A program made the translations under genes and the position numbers. Shown in pieces: positions 9,463 to 16,573 of a stretch of DNA of 20,188 bases (the first letter of the stretch is position 1; each line of letters begins with the position of its first letter). Origin of the DNA: CAYRJA01 sp964424455. Its GTDB lineage: Bacteria; Bacteroidota; Bacteroidia; Chitinophagales; UBA10324. The stretch is taken from NCBI GenBank assembly GCA_964424455.1, contig CAYRJA010000054.1, positions 1 to 20,188 of the forward strand, given 5' to 3'. Below the pieces are notes generated by a model. The model did not search any database. It saw nothing but the letters and a program-made list of their open reading frames with translations, and was not told the origin of the DNA.

Positions 9463-9482
9463 ATTTTTCTGTTTATAAGCAT
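9459..9482 (-). other. mini-ORF overlapping the sprA TTG start
   Basis: ATG at 9480-9482 opens a 7-codon frame (MLINRKI) whose TGA (9459-9461) overlaps the sprA TTG by two bases. It may be a translational coupler, but it is more simply read as the true sprA start put out of frame by a one-base loss in the A5 run at 9464-9468. In the repaired reading sprA would begin MLINRKNLNLKFN, which gives the signal peptide a basic N-region. Confidence 0.35.
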
Positions 9483-9595
9483 ATCATTCCGAGAGCGTTG
9501 AAGAAAATTTTTATAAAGAGGTAAAGTTTCTCCTGCATTCATAATGATAAAGCGAAAATCAACGCGCTAAAATCATTTTGTTTGCTGTTACTTTA

Positions 9596-10222
9596 TCAAA
9601 TTGTTTTCAACACAAGTTTAATAATGTCCTCCAATGTCATAGACGCTTGCCCGCTGTCCTCTATATGTTTGGACGAATGCGAAGCCATTACTTTCTGTAC
9701 AGCCACTTCTGCTGCCTGACGATTGAATCCCAACATTACGAGCGCCGATAACGCTTCTTCACGCATATTATTATTTCCTCCACTGCTTTTTTCAGACTTC
9801 ACAGGAAGTTTCATCATTTTATCTTTTAACTCCAGAATAATCCGTTTTGCTGTTTTAGGTCCAATGCCTTTAATACTTTCAAACTGTCTTATGTTTTCTG
9901 TTACAATAGCATGTTGAATATCTTCCGGACTCAAAGCAGATAAAACCATACGAACGGTTGAAGCGCCCACTCCGCTGATGCTGAGTAAGTCAATAAACAT
10001 TTGCTTTTCTTTTTCCTCAGCAAAACCATAAAGAGAGGGCATAATCGGTGTTTGTGCGCCACCGCTGATATGCAGATAGATGTGCAGCTTTGTTTTATCG
10101 AGATGCTGAATTTGAGTATAGGTATTCAATGAAATATTTATAGCATACCCTATTCCTCCGCTTTCAATAATAATCTGAGTGGGTTGTTTTTGGGTGATTT
10201 TTCCTTCGATGTATGCAATCAT
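9596..10222 (-). CDS. ruvA: Holliday junction branch migration protein RuvA
   Basis: RuvA binds four-way DNA junctions as a tetramer and loads the RuvB motor; RuvC then cuts. The 208-residue protein has the usual three parts: an N-terminal OB fold beginning MIAYIEGKI (1-63), two helix-hairpin-helix motifs (SGVGASTVRMVLSAL near 83-97 and GIGPKTAKRIILELK at 119-133), and after a Ser/Asn-rich linker a C-terminal RuvB-binding domain (about 154-208, EALSALVMLGF). I chose the ATG at 10220-10222 because it gives the family's standard N-terminus. The frame stays open up to a TTG at 10246, but that start would lie inside the -7 box at 10244-10251. No ruvB or ruvC is nearby; the constant neighbour in this phylum is sprA. 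Confidence 0.96.
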   Translation of the reverse strand: MIAYIEGKITQKQPTQIIIESGGIGYAINISLNTYTQIQHLDKTKLHIYLHISGGAQTPIMPSLYGFAEEKEKQMFIDLLSISGVGASTVRMVLSALSPEDIQHAIVTENIRQFESIKGIGPKTAKRIILELKDKMMKLPVKSEKSSGGNNNMREEALSALVMLGFNRQAAEVAVQKVMASHSSKHIEDSGQASMTLEDIIKLVLKTI

Positions 10223-10243
10223 TGATATAAAAGATAATTCGTA

Positions 10244-10251
10244 CAAATGTA
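10244..10251 (-). promoter_or_regulatory. -7 box of the ruvA promoter
   Basis: TACATTTG matches TAnnTTTG exactly on the minus strand, with its last base 21 bases from the ruvA ATG. No TTG is found at the -33 position. It lies between the STAS terminator and ruvA, so ruvA (and probably sprA) starts a new transcript here. Confidence 0.5.
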
Positions 10252-10303
10252 ATGTTTGTCCGAAACGAGTAAATAGTTGTTAAGTGGAACAAACAGTTAA
10301 AAT

Positions 10304-10339
10304 AAAAAAGTCTCCTGAATTTTTTCAGGAGACTTTTTT
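10304..10339 (-). terminator. intrinsic terminator of the STAS gene
   Basis: A perfect 15-bp stem, AAAAAAGTCTCCTGA / TCAGGAGACTTTTTT, around a 6-base loop, followed on the minus strand by a T run. It lies 10 bases past the stop codon of the STAS-domain gene. The symmetric A and T tracts would also let it act from the other side. Confidence 0.92.
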
Positions 10340-10349
10340 AAAAACTTAA

Positions 10350-10724
10350 TTATTTCTCGTCAGTAAGGTTGCGCTCTATTTCATTCATCATAGCCATATC
10401 CGCTGCTTCTGTAAGTGTAGGTACCATAGTAAGTATGGAATCTAACTGTGAAATTTTTATAAGCTTCATAACATTATCACTCACATTACAGAGGATAAGC
10501 GAGCCTCCTGCATTTTTACACAGACGATTAGCAATAAGAATAGAACTTAAGCCGGATGAATCAACAAACCGGATGTGGTTCATATCAAAAATTATATTCC
10601 TGACCCCTTCCGCATTGAGTACAATCATTTCAGATTTTAAAGAAGGTGCAACCACAGAGTTTAGTTTTTCCTCTTGTAGTTTAAATATACAGTACTTTTC
10701 TTGTTTGTCAGCGGAGAACTTCAT
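10350..10724 (-). CDS. STAS-domain protein, anti-sigma factor antagonist type
   Basis: A 124-residue single-domain protein of the SpoIIAA/RsbV class. Such proteins bind a serine kinase/anti-sigma factor and are switched off by phosphorylation of a serine. The core FVDSSGLSSIL (53-63) contains the conserved D-S-S-G loop; Ser57, just before the glycine, is the expected phosphorylation site. The order strand-helix-strand (NIIFDMNHIRFVD, then LANRLCKNAGGSLILCNVS) fits the fold. The acidic tail (NEIERNLTDEK) extends past the domain. The gene is alone: no kinase, phosphatase or sigma factor is in the window. It is divergent from clpC, has its own -7 box and terminator, and is thus a single-gene unit. 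What it regulates is not visible. Confidence 0.88.
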   Translation of the reverse strand: MKFSADKQEKYCIFKLQEEKLNSVVAPSLKSEMIVLNAEGVRNIIFDMNHIRFVDSSGLSSILIANRLCKNAGGSLILCNVSDNVMKLIKISQLDSILTMVPTLTEAADMAMMNEIERNLTDEK

Positions 10725-10748
10725 CGGATTAAGTTTTGTTATAGGTTA

Positions 10749-10756
10749 CAAAGTTA
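10749..10756 (-). promoter_or_regulatory. -7 box of the STAS gene promoter
   Basis: TAACTTTG is an exact TAnnTTTG match on the minus strand, 24 bases upstream of the ATG. The -33 region lacks a TTG at the expected distance. The rest of the divergent region (10757-10952) is AT-rich; I see no CIRCE element (TTAGCACTC inverted repeat) and no convincing promoter for clpC on the plus strand. Confidence 0.5.
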
Positions 10757-10952
10757 TCAAAATTGTGAAGCGAATGTAAAATAAATCGGGAAAAAGAAAC
10801 AAAGTAACAGTAAAGTGTGTAAAAATGTTTAATCGTAGATAAAATAAATTACTAATCATTGCACCGTAAGTATTCTTAAAAAAGTATAACCATATCAGAC
10901 AAAATGCCCATAACAGTGAATTGGTGTGGGTTTTGTAAAGCTAAAACACATT

Positions 10953-13490
10953 ATGGAAGCTAAATTTTCACCCAAAGTAAAAGAAGTGATTTCGTTCAGT
11001 AGAGAAGAAGCACTTCGTCTCGGACACGATTTTATCGGCACAGAACATTTGTTACTCGGTCTTATCCGCGAAGGCGAGGGGTTGGCTATTAAAGTATTGA
11101 AGGCAATGGATGTAGATGTAATTATGCTGCGCAAAGCTATTGAAGACTCTATCCGAGACAAAGCGGTTAATCAATCCTTTAACATCAGCAATCTGCCACT
11201 CACTAAACAAGCAGAAAAAGTGCTCAAGATTACAGTACTCGAAGCTAAAGTTCAGAAGAGTGAAACCATCGGTACTGAACATTTAATGCTTTCAATTTTA
11301 AAAAATAAAGACGCTGTTGTAACAGAAATTCTTTCCCGCTTTGATGTAAGCTACGAATCTTTCAAACAGGAGCTTGACTTCTTACAACAGGAGGTAAAAG
11401 GTGAGTTACCTAACGATCCGGGAGAAGAAGAAGAGTTTGAGGAAACAGAAAAATCAAGATCGTCATCTGCTGCAAAAAAGTCGGGCGCTGCAAAATCACG
11501 TACTCCTGTACTTGACAACTTCGGTCGCGATATTACCAAAATGGCAGAAGAAGGAACTCTTGATCCGATTGTTGGTCGTGAAAATGAAATTGAAAGAGTC
11601 TCTCAGATTCTTTCACGCAGGAAGAAAAATAATCCGATTCTTATCGGAGAACCTGGTGTAGGTAAAACAGCAGTTGTAGAAGGTCTTGCCCTGAGAATCT
11701 ACCAACGGAAAGTTTCTCGTGTACTATATGACAAAAGAATTGTGATGCTGGATTTGGCGGCTTTAGTGGCAGGAACAAAATACAGAGGGCAATTCGAGGA
11801 AAGGATGAAAGCCATAATGAACGAGTTAGAAAAGAATCGTGATGTGATTTTGTTCATTGATGAAATTCATACAATCGTTGGTGCAGGCGGCGCAACAGGC
11901 TCATTAGATGCATCTAATATTTTCAAACCAGCTCTTGCCCGGGGCGAACTACAATGTATCGGCGCTTCTACTTTAGATGAATACCGTCAGTACATTGAGA
12001 AAGATGGTGCCCTTGACAGAAGATTCCAAAAAGTGCTGATTGACCCACCGTCTCCCGAAGAAACAGTTTCTATTCTCAATAATATCAAACCTAAGTACGA
12101 AGATTTTCATAATGTCAACTACACTACAGAGGCAATTAACGCTTGTGTACAGTTGTCAACCCGGTATATTACCGATCGCTTACTGCCGGACAAAGCAATT
12201 GATGTACTCGATGAGGTTGGGGCAAAGGTTCATCTGAAGAATATTCATGTTCCACAGAATGTGATTGACTTAGAGAAAAAAATTGAGGACATTAAAGTTG
12301 AAAAAACCAAGGTGGTGAAAAGTCAGCGTTATGAAGAAGCTGCCCGCCTTCGTGATACAGAGAAAAAACTTCTGGAAGATTTAGAAGGTGCAAAGAATAA
12401 ATGGGAGGAAGAAACAAAGGTGGCGCGGTATCCTGTTACAGAAGAAGATATTGCCGAAGTGGTAGCCATGATGACGGGCATTCCGGTAAAACGAGTAGCT
12501 CAAAGCGAAAGTAACCGCCTGTTGAAAATGGCTGAGGAATTAAAAGGCAGTGTGATTGGTCAGGACGAAGCAATAGTAAAAATTACTAAAGCCATACAGC
12601 GTAATCGTGCAGGGTTGAAAGACCCCAAAAGACCAATAGGCTCTTTCGTATTTCTTGGTCCTACCGGGGTAGGTAAAACTGAGTTGGCAAAAGTCCTTGC
12701 CCGTTATCTTTTTGATACTGAAGATGCTCTGATTAGAATTGATATGAGCGAATACATGGAGAAATTCTCTGTGTCCCGCTTAATTGGTGCGCCTCCCGGA
12801 TATGTTGGTTATGAAGAGGGTGGACAACTTACTGAGCGAGTTCGCAGAAAACCCTACTCTGTAATCTTGCTTGATGAAATAGAGAAAGCTCATCCGGATG
12901 TTTACAGCGTATTGTTACAAGTGTTGGATGATGGGATTCTCACAGATGGGCTTGGTCGAAAAGTGGATTTCAAAAACACTTTGATTATTATGACTTCTAA
13001 TATCGGCGCTCGTCAATTAAAAGACTTCGGAACAGGAATTGGTTTTGCCACTTCCGCTAAAAAGGACCAGGAAGACCTTCATAGCAAAACAGTAATTGAA
13101 AATGCACTGAAGCGCACTTTCTCTCCTGAGTTCCTGAATCGTATTGACGATGTTATCATCTTTAATGCTTTGACTAAAGAACATATTCATCGCATTATTG
13201 ATATTATGATGAAAGATGTTTATGGTAGAATTAAACATCTTGGATTTAATCTCGACCTGACTGAGAAAGCAAAGGATTTTATAGCAGACAGAGGTTATGA
13301 TGAAAAATACGGCGCCCGTCCGTTACAGCGTGCCATTCAGAAATATCTTGAAGATCCTCTTGCTGAGGAAATACTCAACTCTTCCGTAAAAGCAGGTGAT
13401 ACAATGATTGTAGATGTTGACAGCAAAGATACCGAAAAGCTGAAAATCACTATTAAGAAACAGAAGAAGCAGGAGAAAACAGATGCGTAA
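10953..13490 (+). CDS. clpC: ClpC, AAA+ unfoldase of the ClpCP protease
   Basis: An 845-residue HSP100 ATPase that unfolds proteins and feeds them to ClpP. Domains in order: double Clp_N repeat (1-145); a charged low-complexity linker (150-185); AAA1 with Walker A GEPGVGKT (232-239) and Walker B ILFIDEIH (299-306); a UVR middle motif around VVKSQRYEEAARLRDTEKK (454-472), which marks ClpC rather than ClpA or ClpB; AAA2 with Walker A GPTGVGKT (569-576), Walker B VILLDEIEKA (637-646) and sensor-2 GARPLQR (787-793). GIGF (696-699) fits the ClpP-docking loop. I start at ATG 10953, which gives the family N-terminus MEAKFSPKVKEVI; the frame is open to a GTG 27 bases earlier. No ctsR or mcsAB lies nearby, as expected outside Firmicutes. 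It is monocistronic, ending at a strong terminator. Confidence 0.97.
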   Translation: MEAKFSPKVKEVISFSREEALRLGHDFIGTEHLLLGLIREGEGLAIKVLKAMDVDVIMLRKAIEDSIRDKAVNQSFNISNLPLTKQAEKVLKITVLEAKVQKSETIGTEHLMLSILKNKDAVVTEILSRFDVSYESFKQELDFLQQEVKGELPNDPGEEEEFEETEKSRSSSAAKKSGAAKSRTPVLDNFGRDITKMAEEGTLDPIVGRENEIERVSQILSRRKKNNPILIGEPGVGKTAVVEGLALRIYQRKVSRVLYDKRIVMLDLAALVAGTKYRGQFEERMKAIMNELEKNRDVILFIDEIHTIVGAGGATGSLDASNIFKPALARGELQCIGASTLDEYRQYIEKDGALDRRFQKVLIDPPSPEETVSILNNIKPKYEDFHNVNYTTEAINACVQLSTRYITDRLLPDKAIDVLDEVGAKVHLKNIHVPQNVIDLEKKIEDIKVEKTKVVKSQRYEEAARLRDTEKKLLEDLEGAKNKWEEETKVARYPVTEEDIAEVVAMMTGIPVKRVAQSESNRLLKMAEELKGSVIGQDEAIVKITKAIQRNRAGLKDPKRPIGSFVFLGPTGVGKTELAKVLARYLFDTEDALIRIDMSEYMEKFSVSRLIGAPPGYVGYEEGGQLTERVRRKPYSVILLDEIEKAHPDVYSVLLQVLDDGILTDGLGRKVDFKNTLIIMTSNIGARQLKDFGTGIGFATSAKKDQEDLHSKTVIENALKRTFSPEFLNRIDDVIIFNALTKEHIHRIIDIMMKDVYGRIKHLGFNLDLTEKAKDFIADRGYDEKYGARPLQRAIQKYLEDPLAEEILNSSVKAGDTMIVDVDSKDTEKLKITIKKQKKQEKTDA

Positions 13491-13502
13491 TATTTTTGCT
13501 TG

Positions 13503-13540
13503 AACAAAAAACCCTCTGATAAATCGGAGGGTTTTTTGTT
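13503..13540 (+). terminator. intrinsic terminator of clpC
   Basis: A 14-bp perfect stem, AACAAAAAACCCTC / GAGGGTTTTTTGTT (13503-13516 / 13527-13540), lengthened by three inner pairs including one wobble, with a TAAA loop and T run. It starts 13 bases after the clpC stop. The following gap (13541-13714) shows no further feature I can support. Confidence 0.93.
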
Positions 13541-13714
13541 TTTGTAATATCCGGTTTCTCTGATGCTTTTCGGAAATAAAAGTTAGCGTTTTACAATTTT
13601 AGTGTGTCCTCTATCCTTATTTGTCAATTATTAATGAGTACTACACCAATAAGTCAATACCCGTTGATTATTATTACGGATATAGTTCATCACCCACAGT
13701 AATCATTAAAATTC

Positions 13715-13897
13715 TTACTCTTCTTTCTTCTTTGCTTTTGCCTTAGCTTTTGGCTTTGATTCAGCTTTCACTTTAGTTTCCTTTTTTGCATCAGTTGATT
13801 TTACTGTCGCACTTTTCTCCACTTTGTGTGGACGACTTTTTCCGAATGAATGACGGAATCGTTTTCCTTTTGCCGTTTTTCTATCTCCTCTTCCCAT
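13715..13897 (-). CDS. 30S ribosomal protein THX (bTHX) with extended basic tail
   Basis: The first 25 residues, MGRGDRKTAKGKRFRHSFGKSRPH, match the small protein THX, which sits in a cavity of the 30S head and was first found in Thermus. Classic THX is under 30 residues; here a further 35 residues follow, almost only Lys, Ala, Glu, Ser and Thr (ending KPKAKAKAKKKEE), with no hydrophobic core and so probably disordered. The ATG at 13895-13897 gives the family N-terminus. The frame is open back to a TTG at 13927, but that TTG falls inside the -7 box. It stands alone between clpC and the thioesterase gene. Confidence 0.88.
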   Translation of the reverse strand: MGRGDRKTAKGKRFRHSFGKSRPHKVEKSATVKSTDAKKETKVKAESKPKAKAKAKKKEE

Positions 13898-13924
13898 AGT
13901 TTTTGTTTTTAGTTTTTTGAGTGG

Positions 13925-13955
13925 CAAAGATTATCAGATTCTTTTTATTATTCAA
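13925..13955 (-). promoter_or_regulatory. promoter of the THX gene
   Basis: On the minus strand TTG (13953-13955) is followed after 19 bases by TAATCTTTG (13925-13933), the Bacteroidota -7 box with one extra base between TA and TTTG. It lies 27 bases from the ATG. Its position excludes the upstream TTG as the start. Confidence 0.5.
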
Positions 13956-14024
13956 TACTTCTGATGTTTTACAAACAGGTAATGAACAGAATCTGCAATT
14001 TTAAAAATTAAAGGATACCTATAT

Positions 14025-14498
14025 TTATTTCCCCTTTCTTCTTCCTTCTCTTCTCTTCAACGCTGCTGCATAAGTAACTTTTTCCTCTTTGGTTGTGGGT
14101 TTTACCTGTGGAATTCTTGTCGGGTGTGCGTTGTCATCAAGAGCAACAAAAGTAAAATAAGCTTCATTGGTCATATACTCTTCTTTGCTTATGACCTTAC
14201 GGGTCCACACGCCTACAAAAATTTCCATAGAGGTATCAAAGGCGCGGGTAATTTTTGCTTTTATAGAAATGATATCTCCGATTCTTGCCGGTCGTTTAAA
14301 AATTAAACTATCAATAGATGCTGTTACAGCAATCCGCCCCGCATGAGTCTGGGCTGTTACTGCCGCAGTGGTGTCCATCCATTCCACTAATCTTCCTCCT
14401 TGTAATAATCCCATCGGGTTAGTATCGTTTGGACAGACTACCTGTGTGGTAATAGTTTCTGATTCTACCGGTGTTTTATGGTTTACTTTCTTTTTCAT
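14025..14498 (-). CDS. hot-dog-fold acyl-CoA thioesterase (YciA/BACH type)
   Basis: A 157-residue enzyme of the acyl-CoA hydrolase family, which cleaves acyl-CoA to free acid and CoA in the cytoplasm. The signature NPMGLLQGGRLVEWMDTTAA (27-46) holds the conserved Asn-x-x-Gly and the catalytic Asp42 at the start of the hot-dog helix. IDSLIFKRPARIGD (62-75) and the later strand NEAYFTFVALD are also typical. The basic C-terminus (KRREGRRKGK) may touch CoA or be disordered. I start at ATG 14496-14498, which leaves 4 bases after the queD-like stop; the frame is open to 14552, which would overlap that gene. It is the second gene of a two-gene unit; the metabolic link between the two is not obvious and may be just shared transcription. 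No terminator with a GC stem is seen after it. Confidence 0.9.
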   Translation of the reverse strand: MKKKVNHKTPVESETITTQVVCPNDTNPMGLLQGGRLVEWMDTTAAVTAQTHAGRIAVTASIDSLIFKRPARIGDIISIKAKITRAFDTSMEIFVGVWTRKVISKEEYMTNEAYFTFVALDDNAHPTRIPQVKPTTKEEKVTYAAALKRREGRRKGK

Positions 14499-14502
14499 AG
14501 AA

Positions 14503-14964
14503 TTAATTATTGTCGGTGCGAAGCCATTCAGCATAAGATGTTCTTGTTTCACACAATCTTACTCTGTGTAATAAGTGTTTATCAGTTAACTGGTCTTGAA
14601 TTCTTTCTGCAAAATCACAAACCAATTCTTCGCAAGTCGGCTCATAATCGGAATAGATAATTTTATCTCCAATCTCTTTATTTGCTTTTATCCCTGAGTT
14701 CTTACTGATAACACAGGCGTGGTCAAACTGATTAATCACTGCGCGGTTTACTATCTCTTTCAAGTCAGCAAAATCTAATACCATTCCATAATCCGCTCTG
14801 TGTGAATCTTTCTTTATTTCTCCTTTCAGTGTAACATGCAGTTCATAAGAATGACCGTGCATACTGCTGCACCCTCCTTTGTGAGTAGAAATCAGGTGCG
14901 CCATTTCAAACGAAAAGATTTTTGTTACACTAATGATGTGTGAGTTAGCTCTGTTCATATTCAA
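14503..14964 (-). CDS. queD: 6-carboxy-tetrahydropterin synthase / 6-pyruvoyl-tetrahydropterin synthase family
   Basis: A 153-residue member of the QueD/PTPS family, which converts dihydroneopterin triphosphate to 6-carboxy-tetrahydropterin (queuosine and 7-deazaguanine route) or to pyruvoyl-tetrahydropterin. Zinc ligands are His23 (EMAHLI), His36 and His38 (MHGHSYELHVTL). The catalytic Cys32 lies four residues before the HGH, a spacing common in QueD. Asp81-His82 (QFDHACV) and Glu139 (CETRTSYAEW) complete the active site. Start is ATG 14964; Met3 is an alternative. Other que genes are not in the window, so the pathway is inferred from the family. It leads a unit with the thioesterase 4 bases downstream and has a perfect -7 box 25 bases upstream. 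Confidence 0.88.
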   Translation of the reverse strand: MNMNRANSHIISVTKIFSFEMAHLISTHKGGCSSMHGHSYELHVTLKGEIKKDSHRADYGMVLDFADLKEIVNRAVINQFDHACVISKNSGIKANKEIGDKIIYSDYEPTCEELVCDFAERIQDQLTDKHLLHRVRLCETRTSYAEWLRTDNN

Positions 14965-14989
14965 TCTGTCTTGATTGTAATTCCCTGCA

Positions 14990-14997
14990 CAAAAGTA
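14990..14997 (-). promoter_or_regulatory. -7 box of the queD-like gene
   Basis: TACTTTTG is an exact TAnnTTTG match on the minus strand, 25 bases before the ATG. A TTG exists upstream but 25 bases away, too far for the usual 19-21. No preQ1 riboswitch is recognisable in the short leader. Confidence 0.5.
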
Positions 14998-15087
14998 GTT
15001 TAAGGATGGGTAGTTAATATAACAACTCGTATTAACATTCTGTTTGCAGAAGAGTGAATACCGTCTTTGTTTTTCATAGGTGAATAC

Positions 15088-16467
15088 TTATTTCTCTCTT
15101 TCAAAGTGTGCCGTAAAGTGACGGAGAAATTCCGGCTCTTGTGTAATCCGGAGTCCTTTCGTTTTATCCTTAGTACGAAAGATTTCATCAAACACTTCTA
15201 TAACATAGTCAATATGGCTTTGAGTATAAACTCTTCTCGGAATAGCAAGGCGTACTAACTCTTGTGAAGCAGGAATGAGTTTTCCTTTCTCATCGTATTT
15301 TCCAAACATCACAGAGCCAATTTCTACTGAGCGAACTCCACCGATACGATACAGTTCACATACTAATGCCTGTCCGGGATATTTTTCCGGGGAAATGTGC
15401 GGATAAAGCGTTTTGGCATCTACATATACAGCATGACCGCCCGTGGGATAAATAATTGGAATTCCTTTGCTTCTGATTTTTTCACCAAAATATTGTGTGC
15501 TGCGAATACGGTAACGGAGATAATCCGGATCAAATATTTCCTGCAATCCTACTGCAATAGCTTCCATATCGCGACCTGCCAGTCCTCCGTAAGTGGCATA
15601 TCCTTCAGTTATTATCAGCAACTGAACACAGGCGTCTGATAGTTTTTTATCGCGCAGCGTAAGAAATCCTCCCATGTTTACAAGTGCATCTTTTTTTGCA
15701 CTCATCACACACGCATCGGCAAGAGCGCACATCTGCTGAGCTATTTCTTTGTAAGAGAATTTCTTGTATCCCTCTTCCTTCTCATGGATGAAGTAACTGT
15801 TTTCAGCAATGCGACACATATCAAGAATAAAGAGGATTCCGTTTTTATGACAGATCTTACTTATCTCTTTAGCATTACTCATGCTCACCGGCTGGCCGCC
15901 TCCGCTGTTGTTTGTTACAGTAAGAATAACACCGCTGATATTTTTTGCTCCTAACTCAACTATCAGTTTTTCTAACTTCTCTGTATCCATATTTCCTTTG
16001 AATGGTAAATCTTCATCGAGATGGCTTGATGAAGGAGCAGGAATATCTATAGCAGTAGCGCCGCTGTATTCTATGTTTGCACGCGTGGTATCAAAATGTG
16101 TGTTACTGATAAAGTATTTTCCTTTTCCACCTAAATGCCCATATAGGATTCTTTCTGCTGCACGTCCCTGATGCGTAGGGAGAATATGCGGCATACCTGT
16201 AAGGTCATGAACCACTTTTTCAAAATGTTCCCAGCTCTTAGCTCCTGCATAAGATTCATCACCATCCATCAGCGCTGCCCACTGTTTACTGCTCATAGCA
16301 GAAGTACCGCTGTCGGTAAGTAAGTCAATGATTACTTGCTCGCTTTTAAGAAGAAATGGATTGTAATGTGCTCGTTTTAGGAATTCTACTCTTTCCGTTT
16401 CTGTGCTGAGGGTTAACGGCTCAACTGATTTTATGCGGAATGGCTCTATTATAGTTTTGAATTGCAC
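15088..16467 (-). CDS. tnaA: tryptophanase (L-tryptophan indole-lyase)
   Basis: A PLP enzyme that splits L-tryptophan into indole, pyruvate and ammonia. It keeps the full tryptophanase frame: IEPFRIKSVEP at the start, NPFLLKSEQVIIDLLTDSGT, PTHQGRAAE, VTNNSGGGQPVS, and SAKKDALVNMGG with the PLP lysine. Two places separate it from tyrosine phenol-lyase: RSVEIGS, where phenol-lyases have an extra substrate-binding arginine (MERG), and LRHFTA near the end, where phenol-lyases have two phenylalanines (LRFFTA) and tryptophanase has the active-site His. The frame opens with TTG at 16485, but that codon overlaps a perfect -7 box, so I start at GTG 16465-16467 (459 residues, MQFKTIIEPF). No tnaC-like leader or tryptophan permease is adjacent. 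It is a single-gene unit. Confidence 0.93.
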   Translation of the reverse strand: MQFKTIIEPFRIKSVEPLTLSTETERVEFLKRAHYNPFLLKSEQVIIDLLTDSGTSAMSSKQWAALMDGDESYAGAKSWEHFEKVVHDLTGMPHILPTHQGRAAERILYGHLGGKGKYFISNTHFDTTRANIEYSGATAIDIPAPSSSHLDEDLPFKGNMDTEKLEKLIVELGAKNISGVILTVTNNSGGGQPVSMSNAKEISKICHKNGILFILDMCRIAENSYFIHEKEEGYKKFSYKEIAQQMCALADACVMSAKKDALVNMGGFLTLRDKKLSDACVQLLIITEGYATYGGLAGRDMEAIAVGLQEIFDPDYLRYRIRSTQYFGEKIRSKGIPIIYPTGGHAVYVDAKTLYPHISPEKYPGQALVCELYRIGGVRSVEIGSVMFGKYDEKGKLIPASQELVRLAIPRRVYTQSHIDYVIEVFDEIFRTKDKTKGLRITQEPEFLRHFTAHFEREK

Positions 16468-16482
16468 TATTTTTTTTGCCCG

Positions 16483-16490
16483 CAAAGTTA
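16483..16490 (-). promoter_or_regulatory. -7 box of the tryptophanase promoter
   Basis: TAACTTTG matches TAnnTTTG exactly on the minus strand. With a start site a few bases on, the GTG at 16467 would have a leader of only about 8-10 bases. No TTG at -33. The box rules out the TTG at 16485 as a start codon. Confidence 0.5.
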
Positions 16491-16521
16491 CTGTTTGTAG
16501 GTAAAGCAGATAATGAATTTT

Positions 16522-16537
16522 AGAAATTAAGATTTCT
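16522..16537. promoter_or_regulatory. 6-4-6 inverted repeat between urea transporter and tryptophanase
   Basis: AGAAAT and ATTTCT flank TAAG. It lies about 30-45 bases upstream of the tryptophanase -7 box, and 37 bases past the urea transporter stop, where it is followed by AAAA and not a T run on the minus strand. It is too AT-rich for a strong terminator and could be a regulator site. Confidence 0.25.
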
Positions 16538-16573
16538 GTAATGAACAGTATTGCTAATAAGTTTAATAAGCAC

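Noticed and set aside
10757..10952. CIRCE or CtsR-type heat-shock operator for clpC
   Set aside because: No TTAGCACTC inverted repeat and no heptad direct repeat of the CtsR type could be found.
15000..15077. A 25-codon ATG frame (starting MKNKDGIHSS) between tryptophanase and the queD-like gene
   Set aside because: It covers the queD-like gene's upstream region, resembles no family I know, and has no promoter or terminator of its own.
14965..15087. preQ1 riboswitch before the queD-like gene
   Set aside because: The leader after the -7 box is only about 20 bases and holds no aptamer-like stem with an A-rich tail.
15088..16467. Tyrosine phenol-lyase as an alternative for the tryptophanase gene
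   Set aside because: The RSVEIGS and LRHFTA segments match tryptophanase; phenol-lyases have an arginine-containing MERG segment and LRFFTA.
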